Part shown: positions 9,777 through 17,818 of the stretch, piece by piece
Layout: every line of letters begins with the position of its first letter
How positions within the stretch are numbered: the stretch's first letter is position 1
Assembly: GCA_014084085.1 (NCBI GenBank)
Contig: NPFB01000154.1
Span: forward strand, 86,905 to 125,950
Length of the DNA stretch: 39,046 nucleotides
Source: Hondaea fermentalgiana
Taxonomy: Eukaryota > Sar > Bigyra > Thraustochytrida > Thraustochytriidae
Reading direction: 5' to 3'
Translations under genes and position numbers: made by a program
Notes under the pieces: model-generated
What the model was told of the DNA's origin: nothing
The model's database searches: none
What the model saw: only the letters and a program-made list of their open reading frames with translations

Positions 9777-10991
9777 TCAGCGATCATCTTCCGAAGGCGA
9801 AGCAGCAATGCGACGGATGAGCTCATTGTAAAAACTGTCCGTCAGGTACAAGCGACGCTGAAATGGCATGGACTCTCTGTGATCGAAAATGTGCCTGGCC
9901 GTCTCGGGGACCGTGTCAAGGTAGGTTGAAAACTCTGTAAACCCCACACGATTGGGATCGCTCTCATGCACGAGCAAGATGGGCTTCTCGGCTCGCAAGG
10001 CCGTGTCGAGCTCCATGCAAACTGCATTGGAACTGAAAACAGTCTTGCTCAGAAAGAGCAAGTAGCATTTCGACGCCAGAATTCCGGCCTGCATCTCCTC
10101 TGTGGAAAGATTGCCCCTCGTTCGCTGGTCAACCCAAACATCGAGTCCGCGATTGACGAGCTTCTCGGCCATGAGATTGCAAGCATCACCGGCCTCGAGC
10201 TGCTTGTGGCTCAAAAAGACGTGATACTTTAGATTGGAGGCCAACGGCAAATCGAACTTGTCGACCTCGCCCGTGTCTCTCTCGTCCTCCTTTAGCGAAC
10301 CGTCTTGGAAGAACGGTGCAAAGTCTGCGACCCTTGCGATTCTGGTGCCCACGGACTTGACAGATTGCACCCCCGGCGATGTGTATGCCCGCGCAGCATT
10401 GTCGTATGCGACCAAGATAGACGCGTCCCTTGGCGACTGAAGGAGAAGCTCCCAAGGTAAATCTCGAAAGACTGCGTCGCGCGCGCCCCGAAACATGCTC
10501 ACCAGCATCTTTAGCGTGGCTGCGGGCTTCTCCGAGTCGCGCTCCATGCGAATCCAGATCTTGTCCTGGGTCTGCTCGAGCGCAAACACGGAAAGACCAA
10601 AGTGGACGATGGCCTGATTTCCCGCGAGCTGAGGTGCCCGCGCTATTTCTCCAAAGTCTCCACTGTACTGAGCGCAAAGGGAGAGCAGACGAGCAAAGAC
10701 GCCATCCGGGAGAAAAAACTTGGAAAAGTCCAAAACGCATGTCATACCGATGTTCATATCAGCAAACTCGGCTTCGAGGCTAGCGTTTGTCGAGTTCTTG
10801 AGCAGACTGCTCACCAGGTAGAGCGGCTCGCTTTGACGGCCCGTTGTGAGGACCTCTTCTGGAAACGCCCAGTCTGACATCAGCATCGTCTCGTGCATAA
10901 ATGCCCGCAGATAGTCGACTTCTTCGTCATTCCACAGAAACCTCAGCAGACTGAGCGTGGCAATGCCGCGTTTGCGAAGAACCGCAAAGTC
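9777..10991 (-). CDS. COR-TIR domain protein, 5' part lost in assembly gap
   Basis: 404 residues are visible, from the assembly gap to the TGA at 9777-9779. The first ~200 look like the COR region of Roco GTPases: a GIATLSLLRFLW winged-helix segment, a YLVSSLL strand, and an FFLPDGVFARLLSLC motif typical of COR-B. Residues ~256-404 are a TIR domain, with box 1 YHVFLSHK, the RGLDVWVDQ strand-loop, and VCMELDTAL. The Glu in VCMEL (visible residue ~327, codon 10011-10013) falls where catalytic TIR NADases such as SARM1 carry their essential Glu. TIR domains act in innate immunity or NAD+ cleavage, and COR domains dimerise Roco proteins. A Roc GTPase or other N-terminal domain would lie inside or beyond the gap. 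The 145 bases right of the gap stay open but look non-coding. Confidence 0.8.
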   Translation of the reverse strand, partial: DFAVLRKRGIATLSLLRFLWNDEEVDYLRAFMHETMLMSDWAFPEEVLTTGRQSEPLYLVSSLLKNSTNASLEAEFADMNIGMTCVLDFSKFFLPDGVFARLLSLCAQYSGDFGEIARAPQLAGNQAIVHFGLSVFALEQTQDKIWIRMERDSEKPAATLKMLVSMFRGARDAVFRDLPWELLLQSPRDASILVAYDNAARAYTSPGVQSVKSVGTRIARVADFAPFFQDGSLKEDERDTGEVDKFDLPLASNLKYHVFLSHKQLEAGDACNLMAEKLVNRGLDVWVDQRTRGNLSTEEMQAGILASKCYLLFLSKTVFSSNAVCMELDTALRAEKPILLVHESDPNRVGFTEFSTYLDTVPETARHIFDHRESMPFQRRLYLTDSFYNELIRRIAASPSEDDR

Positions 10992-11091
10992 NNNNNNNNN
11001 NNNNNNNNNNNNNNNNNNNNNNNNNNNNNNNNNNNNNNNNNNNNNNNNNNNNNNNNNNNNNNNNNNNNNNNNNNNNNNNNNNNNNNNNNNN
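10992..11091. other. Assembly gap (100 N)
   Basis: Exactly 100 N bases, which is usually a placeholder for unknown length. The gap interrupts the minus-strand COR-TIR gene, so the upstream exons and start codon cannot be read here. Confidence 0.98.
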
Positions 11092-11882
11092 CTTCCTTCA
11101 ACTTTGCTCACGCTTCTTGATCGAAGAAGAAGGTTTGTTTTGGTAAATAGAAATGACGTGAGCAGACAGCAACGCCACAGAAGAGGCGGAGTCAACTTGG
11201 CACACACGGGAAGTCTACTGTAGATTTGCTGTGCCAACAGTCATCCAATCTCAGCAGCCACTGGTTCGTGCGACATTGAGGTAAGTCTAACATCGCTCAG
11301 AGCACAAACTAGCACGGCCAAAGCTAGGTGAACATCAAGCTCTTCTCTAGATCCTCGAGACGACATGTAAGGGGGGAAGAAACATTGATTTCCACCACCA
11401 GACAAATTCGTCTCAGCAGAAGCGAAAACTCCCCAGGCATTCCTAGCGTACTTTTAAGCATACCAGCAACCCATCTGAAGCTATAAAAGCGCAACCGGGG
11501 AAAACGCCTTTTCGAGCGTATGAGATTCCTCCTCATCGTTGAATTGATGACGTGAGTACACGGAGCCTTTTCTTGGGGAAAATAAAATATTGGCATTGGC
11601 GTACCTGATGGAGCGAAACGTTGCGGTCACCTCACGGATACGCATCATTGAACTGGCGGCTTGCTCTATGCCTGTCGTTGGCCTAGCCCGTATCTAGGCA
11701 AAACTCAAAGTCACCCAATCGACGGCAAGCAGCAGAAGCCGGCACTCGCGACCAAACTCCGATCGCGAACGCAGGCACGCAGCAGTCGCCCGTAGCAGCA
11801 GAGAAAGGCACAGGTCCCGCGCTCGTCCTTGGCGTGGTCTCGCTGACGCAGAGGTGCACCGCAAGGCCGTCTGCTTTCGAAG
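11092..11882. other. Region between the assembly gap and the ZZ-finger gene
   Basis: I see no convincing gene. The minus strand has a 90-codon frame (11324-11596) with no recognisable motif. It could be an exon of the truncated TIR gene, but nothing supports that. The right end should hold the promoter and 5' UTR of the gene starting at 11883. Confidence 0.45.
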
Positions 11883-12421
11883 ATGGACAAGTACGGCACG
11901 CACGGCGGCATCACGGTGAGTGGCGAGCAAGCGAGCGAGCGAACGAGCAAGCAAGCGAGCAAGCAAGCAAGCAAGCGCACAGAGAGACAAGGCAACCTTG
12001 GGGGTTGGCCGCGGGCAGGATAACAAACTAACTGCTAGCTGATCGAAAACAGTGCGACATGTGCACGGCGAGGCCTATCCAGGGCTTCCGCTTCAAGTGC
12101 AAGAACTGCCCGAACCATGACTTGTGCGAGTCATGCTATAACCAGTTTAATGAGCAGGGCGAGCTCAAGCAGGACGCTTCGATGGCTCGTGTCAACAAGG
12201 TGAGCACAAACCCCGAGGACCACGAATTCTACAAGCACGCCGAGACGGACACTTCGTTTGTCCCTATTGGTGGCGCCAAGAAGGAGGCCAAGGCCCCTGT
12301 CCAGGCCGTCAAGAAGGTCAAGCCGAACGAACCATGCACGTGCAACTCGGGCAAAAAGTATAAAAAGTGCTGCGGCAAGCCCGGCGCTGCGCCCCCGGCG
12401 GCTGCCTCGGGATCTGCTTGA
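11883..12421 (+). CDS. Small zinc protein with ZZ finger and SEC-C motif (spliced)
   Basis: CDS is join(11883..11915,12053..12421), 133 residues. The first exon codes for 11 residues ending GTHGGIT. The second begins CDMC and completes the ZZ zinc finger (CDMC, CKNC, DLCESC; residues ~7-45), so the splice is needed to rebuild the start of the finger. The second exon alone has a Met (12059) but would lose the first Cys. Near residues 104-122 the protein has PCTCNSGKKYKKCCG, a SEC-C motif (CxCxSGxxxxxCC), a zinc-binding tail known from SecA and many unrelated proteins. ZZ fingers bind protein tails, including histone or N-degron ends. No enzyme domain is present, so it is probably an adaptor. 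The cellular role is unknown. Confidence 0.85.
11916..12052 (+). other. Intron of the ZZ/SEC-C gene
   Basis: A 137-base intron with donor GTGAGT, acceptor ACAG and a CTAACT branch-like site at 12028-12033, about 20 bases before the acceptor. Removing it restores a continuous ZZ finger. A GAGC/AAGC tetranucleotide tract fills 11924-11977. Confidence 0.85.
11924..11977 (+). repeat. GAGC/AAGC tetranucleotide tract inside intron
   Basis: About 13 tandem four-base units alternating CGAG, CAAG and CGAA. It begins eight bases after the donor. Confidence 0.85.
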
Positions 12422-13364
12422 TTGAACCCAAGAACGGGACCTCTTTTGAGGACTATTCTCTTCCCATCCTCTTTAAAGTTTCCTTCACCAGTGTAAGGGA
12501 GAAGGTTGGGGAGGAGTGGGGGATTAGGGCCGTTGTACATTGGCTGCAAAATAAGGCACAGCGACTCATTCCAATAAGAACCATTGCGCTTTGTAGTAGG
12601 TAGTAGCGCTGGAGTACACGCAAATGTCACGTCTTTGTCGCCGCGTCTCGTAGCCAGCGACGGTCCTCCCCATTTTTTTTTTTCACGCGAACTTTCGCGC
12701 GTAGCTTCGTGCTTCGGCACGACTGTCTCACAGTTATAAACAAGTCCTTTTCTTTGCCTCTCCGTGTCCCTTGCTTTGTACTATGCCTTGCTCCACTATC
12801 CCAATGGATCGGATCGCCAAAGTCCCCCATCTCTGTCAGAATTGTGCGCCATGTTTGGCATTTCTCATCAGAGCTGTCTGTCGACGACAATGCCACCTTC
12901 TCTCTTTACGCCGTAGCCACCTCGTCTATCGTCCACGCTGACCCCATCTTCCCCTTTGACCAAGTCTTCGACCAAGTCTTCGACCAAGTCTTCGACCAAG
13001 TCTTCGACCACGTCGTCCTCTTGTGCTGGCGCCGTGCAATGCTTGTCCACGACTGCACCAAATCCGCGCTCGAGCCATTCCCCGCGTGGGCCTGCATCCT
13101 TTCCGCCCCCTCCTCGGCGCACCGCCGCCGCCGCCCGCGTCCGTCCACGCCGGCCCTGTCGCGACCTGCTCTGTCGCTCTGTGGCGACCTGCGCAAGTCC
13201 GCCGCTTTGCTTTGTCCGACGCCCGGCTCGCCGTGTCGTACCGGCGCGGCAGACCCGGCCTCGCAGACCCGCATCGCGAGCGAGAGCAGCTTCGCGCGGG
13301 AGCAAGGAGCAGCTCAGCGGCGGCGGCAGCGGCGACGCGGGCAGCTCGAGGAGCCAAGACCAAG
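12422..13364. other. Intergenic region upstream of the acyl-CoA dehydrogenase gene
   Basis: Contains the presumed 3' UTR of the ZZ gene, a 12-bp tandem repeat (12958-13017) and a GC-rich promoter/5' UTR. The dehydrogenase frame extends upstream to 13023 without a stop, but it encodes only Arg/Ala/Pro-rich sequence and has no ATG before 13365. Confidence 0.55.
12958..13017. repeat. 12-bp tandem repeat, four perfect copies plus one degenerate
   Basis: The unit GACCAAGTCTTC is repeated at 12958, 12970, 12982 and 12994, followed by a variant copy at 13006. It lies about 350 bases before the dehydrogenase start codon. Confidence 0.95.
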
Positions 13365-14945
13365 ATGGCCGAGACGATCTCGCGGGCAGAGGTGAAGAGA
13401 CACAACAAGGAGGAGGACGCGTGGATCGTGATCAATGACTGTGTGTACGATGTGACCAAGTTCGCGATGCTGCATCCCGGCGGGGAGAAATTGCTCCTGC
13501 AGTATGCCGGAGAAGACGCGACGGAAGACTTTTATGGGCTGCACAAGCAGAGCGTGCTGGACAAGTTCGGACCGCGACTGCTCAAGGGCAAGCTGCCGGC
13601 GACGGAGGCCCCCGTGGAGACAAACGAGGCCGATGGCGTGAGCGCGTGGGGGAAAATCTCAAAGGTTCCGTACGCCGAGATGCCTTACTGGCGCGGATGG
13701 AAGTCGCCGTACTACAACGAATCGCACGTTCGCTTTCGCAAGTACGTGCGCGAGTTCTACGACAAGGAAGTACGCGAGATCGCCGTGAACGGCGAGACAA
13801 CGCACGAGGCGCCCTCGCTGGAACTCATGCAGACAATCAGCAAGGCAGGCCTGATGCACACGCAGCTGGGCCCCGGCGAGCACCTCAACTTGCTGCCCAT
13901 GCCGGCGGGCCTCAAGCCGGAAGAGTTTGACTACTTTCACTCCATGATCTTGCACGAGGAAGGCGCCCGTGTGATGGCACCTGGTTTTTTCGATGGCATT
14001 TACGCGGGTTTCACCATTAGCGTGCCTGCTCTGCTGCATTTTGGCACAGAGAAGATGAAAAAGACGGTGCTGCCCGAGATCCTTGCAGGCCGCCAGCGCA
14101 GTTGCCTGGCCATTACCGAGGCCTTTGCTGGATCCGATGTTGCCAACCTTCGTACCACCGCCACCAAGTCCGCTGACGGCAGCCACTACATTGTCAATGG
14201 CACAAAGAAGTGGATCACGAACGGTACCTTTGCGGACTATGCGGTGACAGCGGTTCGGACCGGCGGTGCCGGCGCCGGCGGTGTTTCAATGCTATTTATT
14301 CCGCTCAAGTCCGAGGGCGTCAACGCCAAGATCATCAAGGCAGCGTACAGCCATTCTGCGGGCACCTCTTACTTGACGTTCGAGAACGTCAAAGTGCCTG
14401 TTGAGAATCTCATGGGCAAGGAGAACCAAGGCTTTGCCCTGGTGATGGCCAACTTCAACATGGAGCGTCTTCATCTCGTCCAAGGTGTGGTGGCCTGTAT
14501 GCGCTACGTCACCGAGGAGTGCTTCAAGTGGGCGACGCAACGCAAGGTATTTGGCAAACCCCTCATGCAGCAACCTGTTATTCGCAAGAAGCTGGGCTGC
14601 ATGATCGCCGATGTGGAGTCTTGCTCGGCGTGGCTTGAACTGGTGACTTACCAGGTCCAGAACATGAGTTTCGAGGAGCAGAACCGCCAGCTCGGGGGCA
14701 CAATTGGTCTTCTTAAATACCAAGCCACCACCGCCGCGCAGAACGTTGCGCGCGACGCTGTTGAGATCTTTGGCGGTCGCGGTCTCACGCAGACCGGTAT
14801 GGGACGTGTCATTTCCTGCTTCCATCGTACCATCATTGGGCCCCATATTTTTGGTGGAGCAGCTGACGTCGTGCTTGATCTCGGTGTTCGTCAGGCCGTC
14901 AAGGCCTTCGCGCCGGACCTCGACTCTCCAGAGAGCAAACTCTAG
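13365..14945 (+). CDS. Cytochrome b5-acyl-CoA dehydrogenase fusion
   Basis: 526 residues from the ATG at 13365, which sits directly before a complete cytochrome b5 domain (residues ~3-78). The heme ligands are visible as MLHPGG (His37) and FYGLH (His60). Residues ~115-515 are an acyl-CoA dehydrogenase. The signature CLAITEAFAGSD has Ala where Pro is usual. The FAD/substrate region and the QRKVFGKP segment are also present. The Glu in NMERL (Glu367) aligns with the catalytic base of the LCAD/isovaleryl-CoA dehydrogenase type. The SCAD/MCAD position has Gly instead (IFGGAAD), which supports that assignment. Family enzymes introduce the alpha-beta double bond of acyl-CoA and pass electrons to ETF. 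The b5 domain suggests a different electron partner, as in similar fungal fusions. There is no clear mitochondrial presequence or C-terminal peroxisomal signal (ends ESKL). Substrate unknown. Confidence 0.92.
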   Translation: MAETISRAEVKRHNKEEDAWIVINDCVYDVTKFAMLHPGGEKLLLQYAGEDATEDFYGLHKQSVLDKFGPRLLKGKLPATEAPVETNEADGVSAWGKISKVPYAEMPYWRGWKSPYYNESHVRFRKYVREFYDKEVREIAVNGETTHEAPSLELMQTISKAGLMHTQLGPGEHLNLLPMPAGLKPEEFDYFHSMILHEEGARVMAPGFFDGIYAGFTISVPALLHFGTEKMKKTVLPEILAGRQRSCLAITEAFAGSDVANLRTTATKSADGSHYIVNGTKKWITNGTFADYAVTAVRTGGAGAGGVSMLFIPLKSEGVNAKIIKAAYSHSAGTSYLTFENVKVPVENLMGKENQGFALVMANFNMERLHLVQGVVACMRYVTEECFKWATQRKVFGKPLMQQPVIRKKLGCMIADVESCSAWLELVTYQVQNMSFEEQNRQLGGTIGLLKYQATTAAQNVARDAVEIFGGRGLTQTGMGRVISCFHRTIIGPHIFGGAADVVLDLGVRQAVKAFAPDLDSPESKL

Positions 14946-15056
14946 GTACTAGCGAGGCAGAGGAAACAAAAGAATCATCTTGCAGTCTTGTCAAAAAGCT
15001 TTTTGCTCAAACAAATCAAATCAGAGGAAGGAGAAAGAAGGCGAAAGGAAATTCGC

Positions 15057-15186
15057 ATGCTGTGCCTTGCTCGCTTTCTTGTGTCGACATTCCTTTGTGA
15101 GCGCATTGAGCCTTTTCTCATTAAAGGAAAATTCGCTCCAAACATAATGTTCTTTGGTCGTTTCTTCTCTCTATCTCCGTCGAGTC
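15057..15186 (+). repeat. 3'-flank duplication, copy 1 (130 bp)
   Basis: Begins ATGCTGTGCCTTGC and ends CCGTCGAGTC, about 110 bases after the dehydrogenase stop. It matches 15204-15320 with three substitutions and two indels (4 and 9 bases). Confidence 0.95.
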
Positions 15187-15203
15187 GGACAGCGACGAAG
15201 CCC

Positions 15204-15320
15204 ATGCTGTGCCTTGCTTTCTTGTGTCGACATTCCTCTGTGAACGCATAGAGCCTTTTCTCATTAAAGGAAAATTCGCTCCAAACTTTGGTCGTTTCTT
15301 CTCTCTATCTCCGTCGAGTC
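15204..15320 (+). repeat. 3'-flank duplication, copy 2 (117 bp)
   Basis: Direct repeat of 15057-15186 after a 17-base spacer. The shared core includes TTTTCTCATTAAAGGAAAAT. It lacks ATAATGTTC, present in copy 1. Confidence 0.95.
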
Positions 15321-15354
15321 AGTACACACACCTCCTTTATCGTTGTTCTTGTCC

Positions 15355-15360
15355 AATAAA
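15355..15360 (+). terminator. Possible polyadenylation signal of the dehydrogenase gene
   Basis: AATAAA occurs about 410 bases after the stop and 35 bases beyond the duplicated 3' flank. If used, both duplicate copies would be inside the 3' UTR. Confidence 0.3.
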
Positions 15361-15581
15361 ATGCGTTGCGCAAACGCGAATTCAGGCTTCAAATGACCAA
15401 GCATGAACACCTTCTCCGCGCCAAACCGTGACCAACACTGCAGGTGGTACGACCTTTCCGACCGCGCTAGAGAGGTAGCAGCTAGAAAGAGGGGTCCAAA
15501 TCTGGTACGCCACGGCGACGCTCGCCGTGGCGCCCGCTTTCGTGACCGGCAGCTGGGCCGAGAAAGAGAAAAAAGAGAACC

Positions 15582-17351
15582 ATGTCGATCGTTCTTGGTG
15601 AGGAGCAGCGAAAGCGGACGCTCGTGCCAGCGCCCCCAGCCTACACAACGAAACCGAGCACGCGGAGATTGGCTTATACGATGAGCACGCGCAAACTGAG
15701 TGCGCGGAAACTGAGCGCGCGCAAGCTAAGCTCAAAAAGTCAGAGCCGCAGGTCGCTCTCAAATGGGGCGTCGTCTCGGCATCTGAACCGCAAGGACACG
15801 GAGGTCTCGGTGATCAGCGTCGAAGCACGCCGTAGTCAGTTGGAGATTATGGCGGCTGCGACAGGCATAAATAGCAATAACACAGACATGGATGGCCAAG
15901 AGTCGAGTTTGCACCTTAGCGAAGAAGCCTTAGAGTCCATGCGGCGCGACTACGTGCGCAAGCTGAGTTTGGAGATCCTGTCGTCCACCACACACGATAC
16001 GCGCACAGAGTTGCACTGTGACGTGCTCTTGGAGCTGCTCAAGGACGACGCCTTTTTCAAGGACCTAAGCGATAGTGTTCGAAGGGAGCTTTGCCGGGTT
16101 ATGGGTTACAAGAACCTGGCTCCAGATATGGCTGTCTTTCGACGCGGCGACCCCGGCGACAACTTTTACGTCATTCTCAGCGGATCCGTGGCCGTATATG
16201 CCGACGAAATCGAGGGCATGCCCTTGGCCGAGCTCCGCGAGGGTCAGGGGTTTGGCGAAATGGCCTTGGCACATGATGCCCCGCGAAATGCAACCATTGT
16301 GACGCGCGATCAGACCGAGCTCCTTTTCATCCCCAAAAACGAGTATCGATCGATCTTGCGAAAGTTGCAATTCAAAGAGTACAACGAAAAGACGAGCTGC
16401 TTCAAGTCGCTGCCGCATTTTCGGCATTGGGACAATTACGCGCTCATGGGTCTGAGCAAGGTCTGCAAGCTCATCACTGAACCGGCAAACAAGCTCATGT
16501 GCCGTCAGGGGGATGTGGTCTCGCACATTTACATTGTCAAAAAGGGACGCTGTAGACTCATCAAGGAGATTGCGGTTCCACGCGTCAAGTGCCGGCTCGG
16601 GGAGTCACAAACGGCGGATCGTCTGATTGGAAAGAGAGACTGCCTTGTGGACGCAGAAACGCTCGAGGGGGGCAGCTTTTTCGGGGAGAACGGGGTCCTT
16701 GTCCTGGATAAGGCGACGCAGCCACCGCCATCGGCTGCATCCCCTATTGTTCCAGCTACTATTGTTGATGCTGCCAGTCATGATAGTTCTTCGGAAGCCA
16801 CGGCTGCGTTAGGTGCACAAGCATCCTCGTCTGCGTCCGCGTCCACGCAACGAATTAAAGTCGCCGAGGCGGCCATCCTCAGCAGTAATAGCGACAGCGA
16901 GAGCGATAGCAGTGAGAGCGATGACGGTAATGACGATGACGTCAATCAAGACAATAGGGTCTCGAAAAGCAAGCCGATTGCCACGAATAGTGGTAAACGG
17001 CCGCGTCGACCAAGCCAAATTCTCAAAGCCGCAATACCAGAGCTATACCCCGCCAGCATGGTAACGGACTGCGAGACACAATTCCTCGTAGTGCGTCTTG
17101 TTGATTTCCTGCGGTGTTGTACCACAACAGACCACGATGAGCTTTTGCAGTTCGCCGCTTATCGCGTGCATTCCCTGCACAACAAGACTGTGCAAAAGAG
17201 ACTTGCCAATCAGATTCGCTGGGAGAGGGAGAAACGCAATGTGCTTCTCACTGCCAAAATTCCCAAATACTCACGTGCTCTTCAACTTCATCGGCCACAC
17301 CATCAGCAGCATTCCATTGAAGATCTCCATGATCACCCCTTTCGCTGCTGA
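15582..17351 (+). CDS. Protein with two cyclic-nucleotide-binding domains
   Basis: 589 residues. The N-terminus (35-60) is a basic Ser-rich stretch with the five-residue unit ARKLS in tandem followed by RRSLS, all basophilic-kinase-type sites. Residues ~150-265 form a CNBD. Its phosphate-binding cassette FGEMALAHDAPRNAT has Glu226 and Arg235 in the positions that contact ribose and phosphate in PKA and EPAC, so cAMP or cGMP binding is plausible. A second CNBD starts near 300. Its cassette is degenerate (FFGENGVL without the Arg), and an acidic Ser/Asp-rich insert (~390-470) separates it from a terminal strand and helix (~485-545). There is no kinase, channel or GEF domain. The family resembles PKA regulatory subunits or CNBD2-like proteins. 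The RRxS-like sites could be pseudosubstrate or phosphosites, which is an inference. An alternative start is Met34. Confidence 0.85.
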   Translation: MSIVLGEEQRKRTLVPAPPAYTTKPSTRRLAYTMSTRKLSARKLSARKLSSKSQSRRSLSNGASSRHLNRKDTEVSVISVEARRSQLEIMAAATGINSNNTDMDGQESSLHLSEEALESMRRDYVRKLSLEILSSTTHDTRTELHCDVLLELLKDDAFFKDLSDSVRRELCRVMGYKNLAPDMAVFRRGDPGDNFYVILSGSVAVYADEIEGMPLAELREGQGFGEMALAHDAPRNATIVTRDQTELLFIPKNEYRSILRKLQFKEYNEKTSCFKSLPHFRHWDNYALMGLSKVCKLITEPANKLMCRQGDVVSHIYIVKKGRCRLIKEIAVPRVKCRLGESQTADRLIGKRDCLVDAETLEGGSFFGENGVLVLDKATQPPPSAASPIVPATIVDAASHDSSSEATAALGAQASSSASASTQRIKVAEAAILSSNSDSESDSSESDDGNDDDVNQDNRVSKSKPIATNSGKRPRRPSQILKAAIPELYPASMVTDCETQFLVVRLVDFLRCCTTTDHDELLQFAAYRVHSLHNKTVQKRLANQIRWEREKRNVLLTAKIPKYSRALQLHRPHHQQHSIEDLHDHPFRC

Positions 17352-17818
17352 GATTGTCACGGAAAGGAAAAAGAGTCAAGGCAGGGAAATGTAAAAAATC
17401 GGTTGAGAAAATGCCTGCTTGCACTCGCGCTATGTACCATATGATAAAGCACGCAAAAGGTCGCGTTCTAAACAATTCAAGGTTCGCGGGGTCAAGATGT
17501 CGACGCATTCCTGACATGCGAATCTGTGCAATTTCATTTCGCTCCATGCGAAAGCCTATTGTGTGAAGAAATTGTATTGTAGTAATGAAGCGTTAAAATA
17601 AAGCCGACGACCGCGCGCGTCTTCTGCCAAGTCTTGTTATGCTTGAACTATCTGAACAATGTGCTTGATATCCTCATGGCTTTTTCAGGTCGGCTCGACC
17701 CATCAAGCTAGACGTCTGCAGAGGATCCAATCGAGCGCAGCAAAGCAAGGACGCTCTCGCGACGCTCGCATAAACCAAACCGCGAGCAACATCAGGGCGG
17801 CAGTTCGCGGCGGGTGGG
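17352..17818. other. Intergenic region between the CNBD gene and the Wss1-like gene
   Basis: AT-richer sequence with an AATAAA at 17597-17602, about 245 bases after the CNBD stop, possibly its polyadenylation signal. The Wss1-like promoter follows. No gene or structured RNA recognised. Confidence 0.5.

Noticed and set aside
11324..11596. 90-codon minus-strand frame as the missing N-terminus of the TIR gene
   Set aside because: No Roc, LRR or other recognisable motif, and no splice logic connecting it across the gap.
13023..13364. N-terminal extension of the acyl-CoA dehydrogenase
   Set aside because: Frame is open but lacks ATG, is Arg/Pro/Ala-rich and lies upstream of a complete cytochrome b5 domain.
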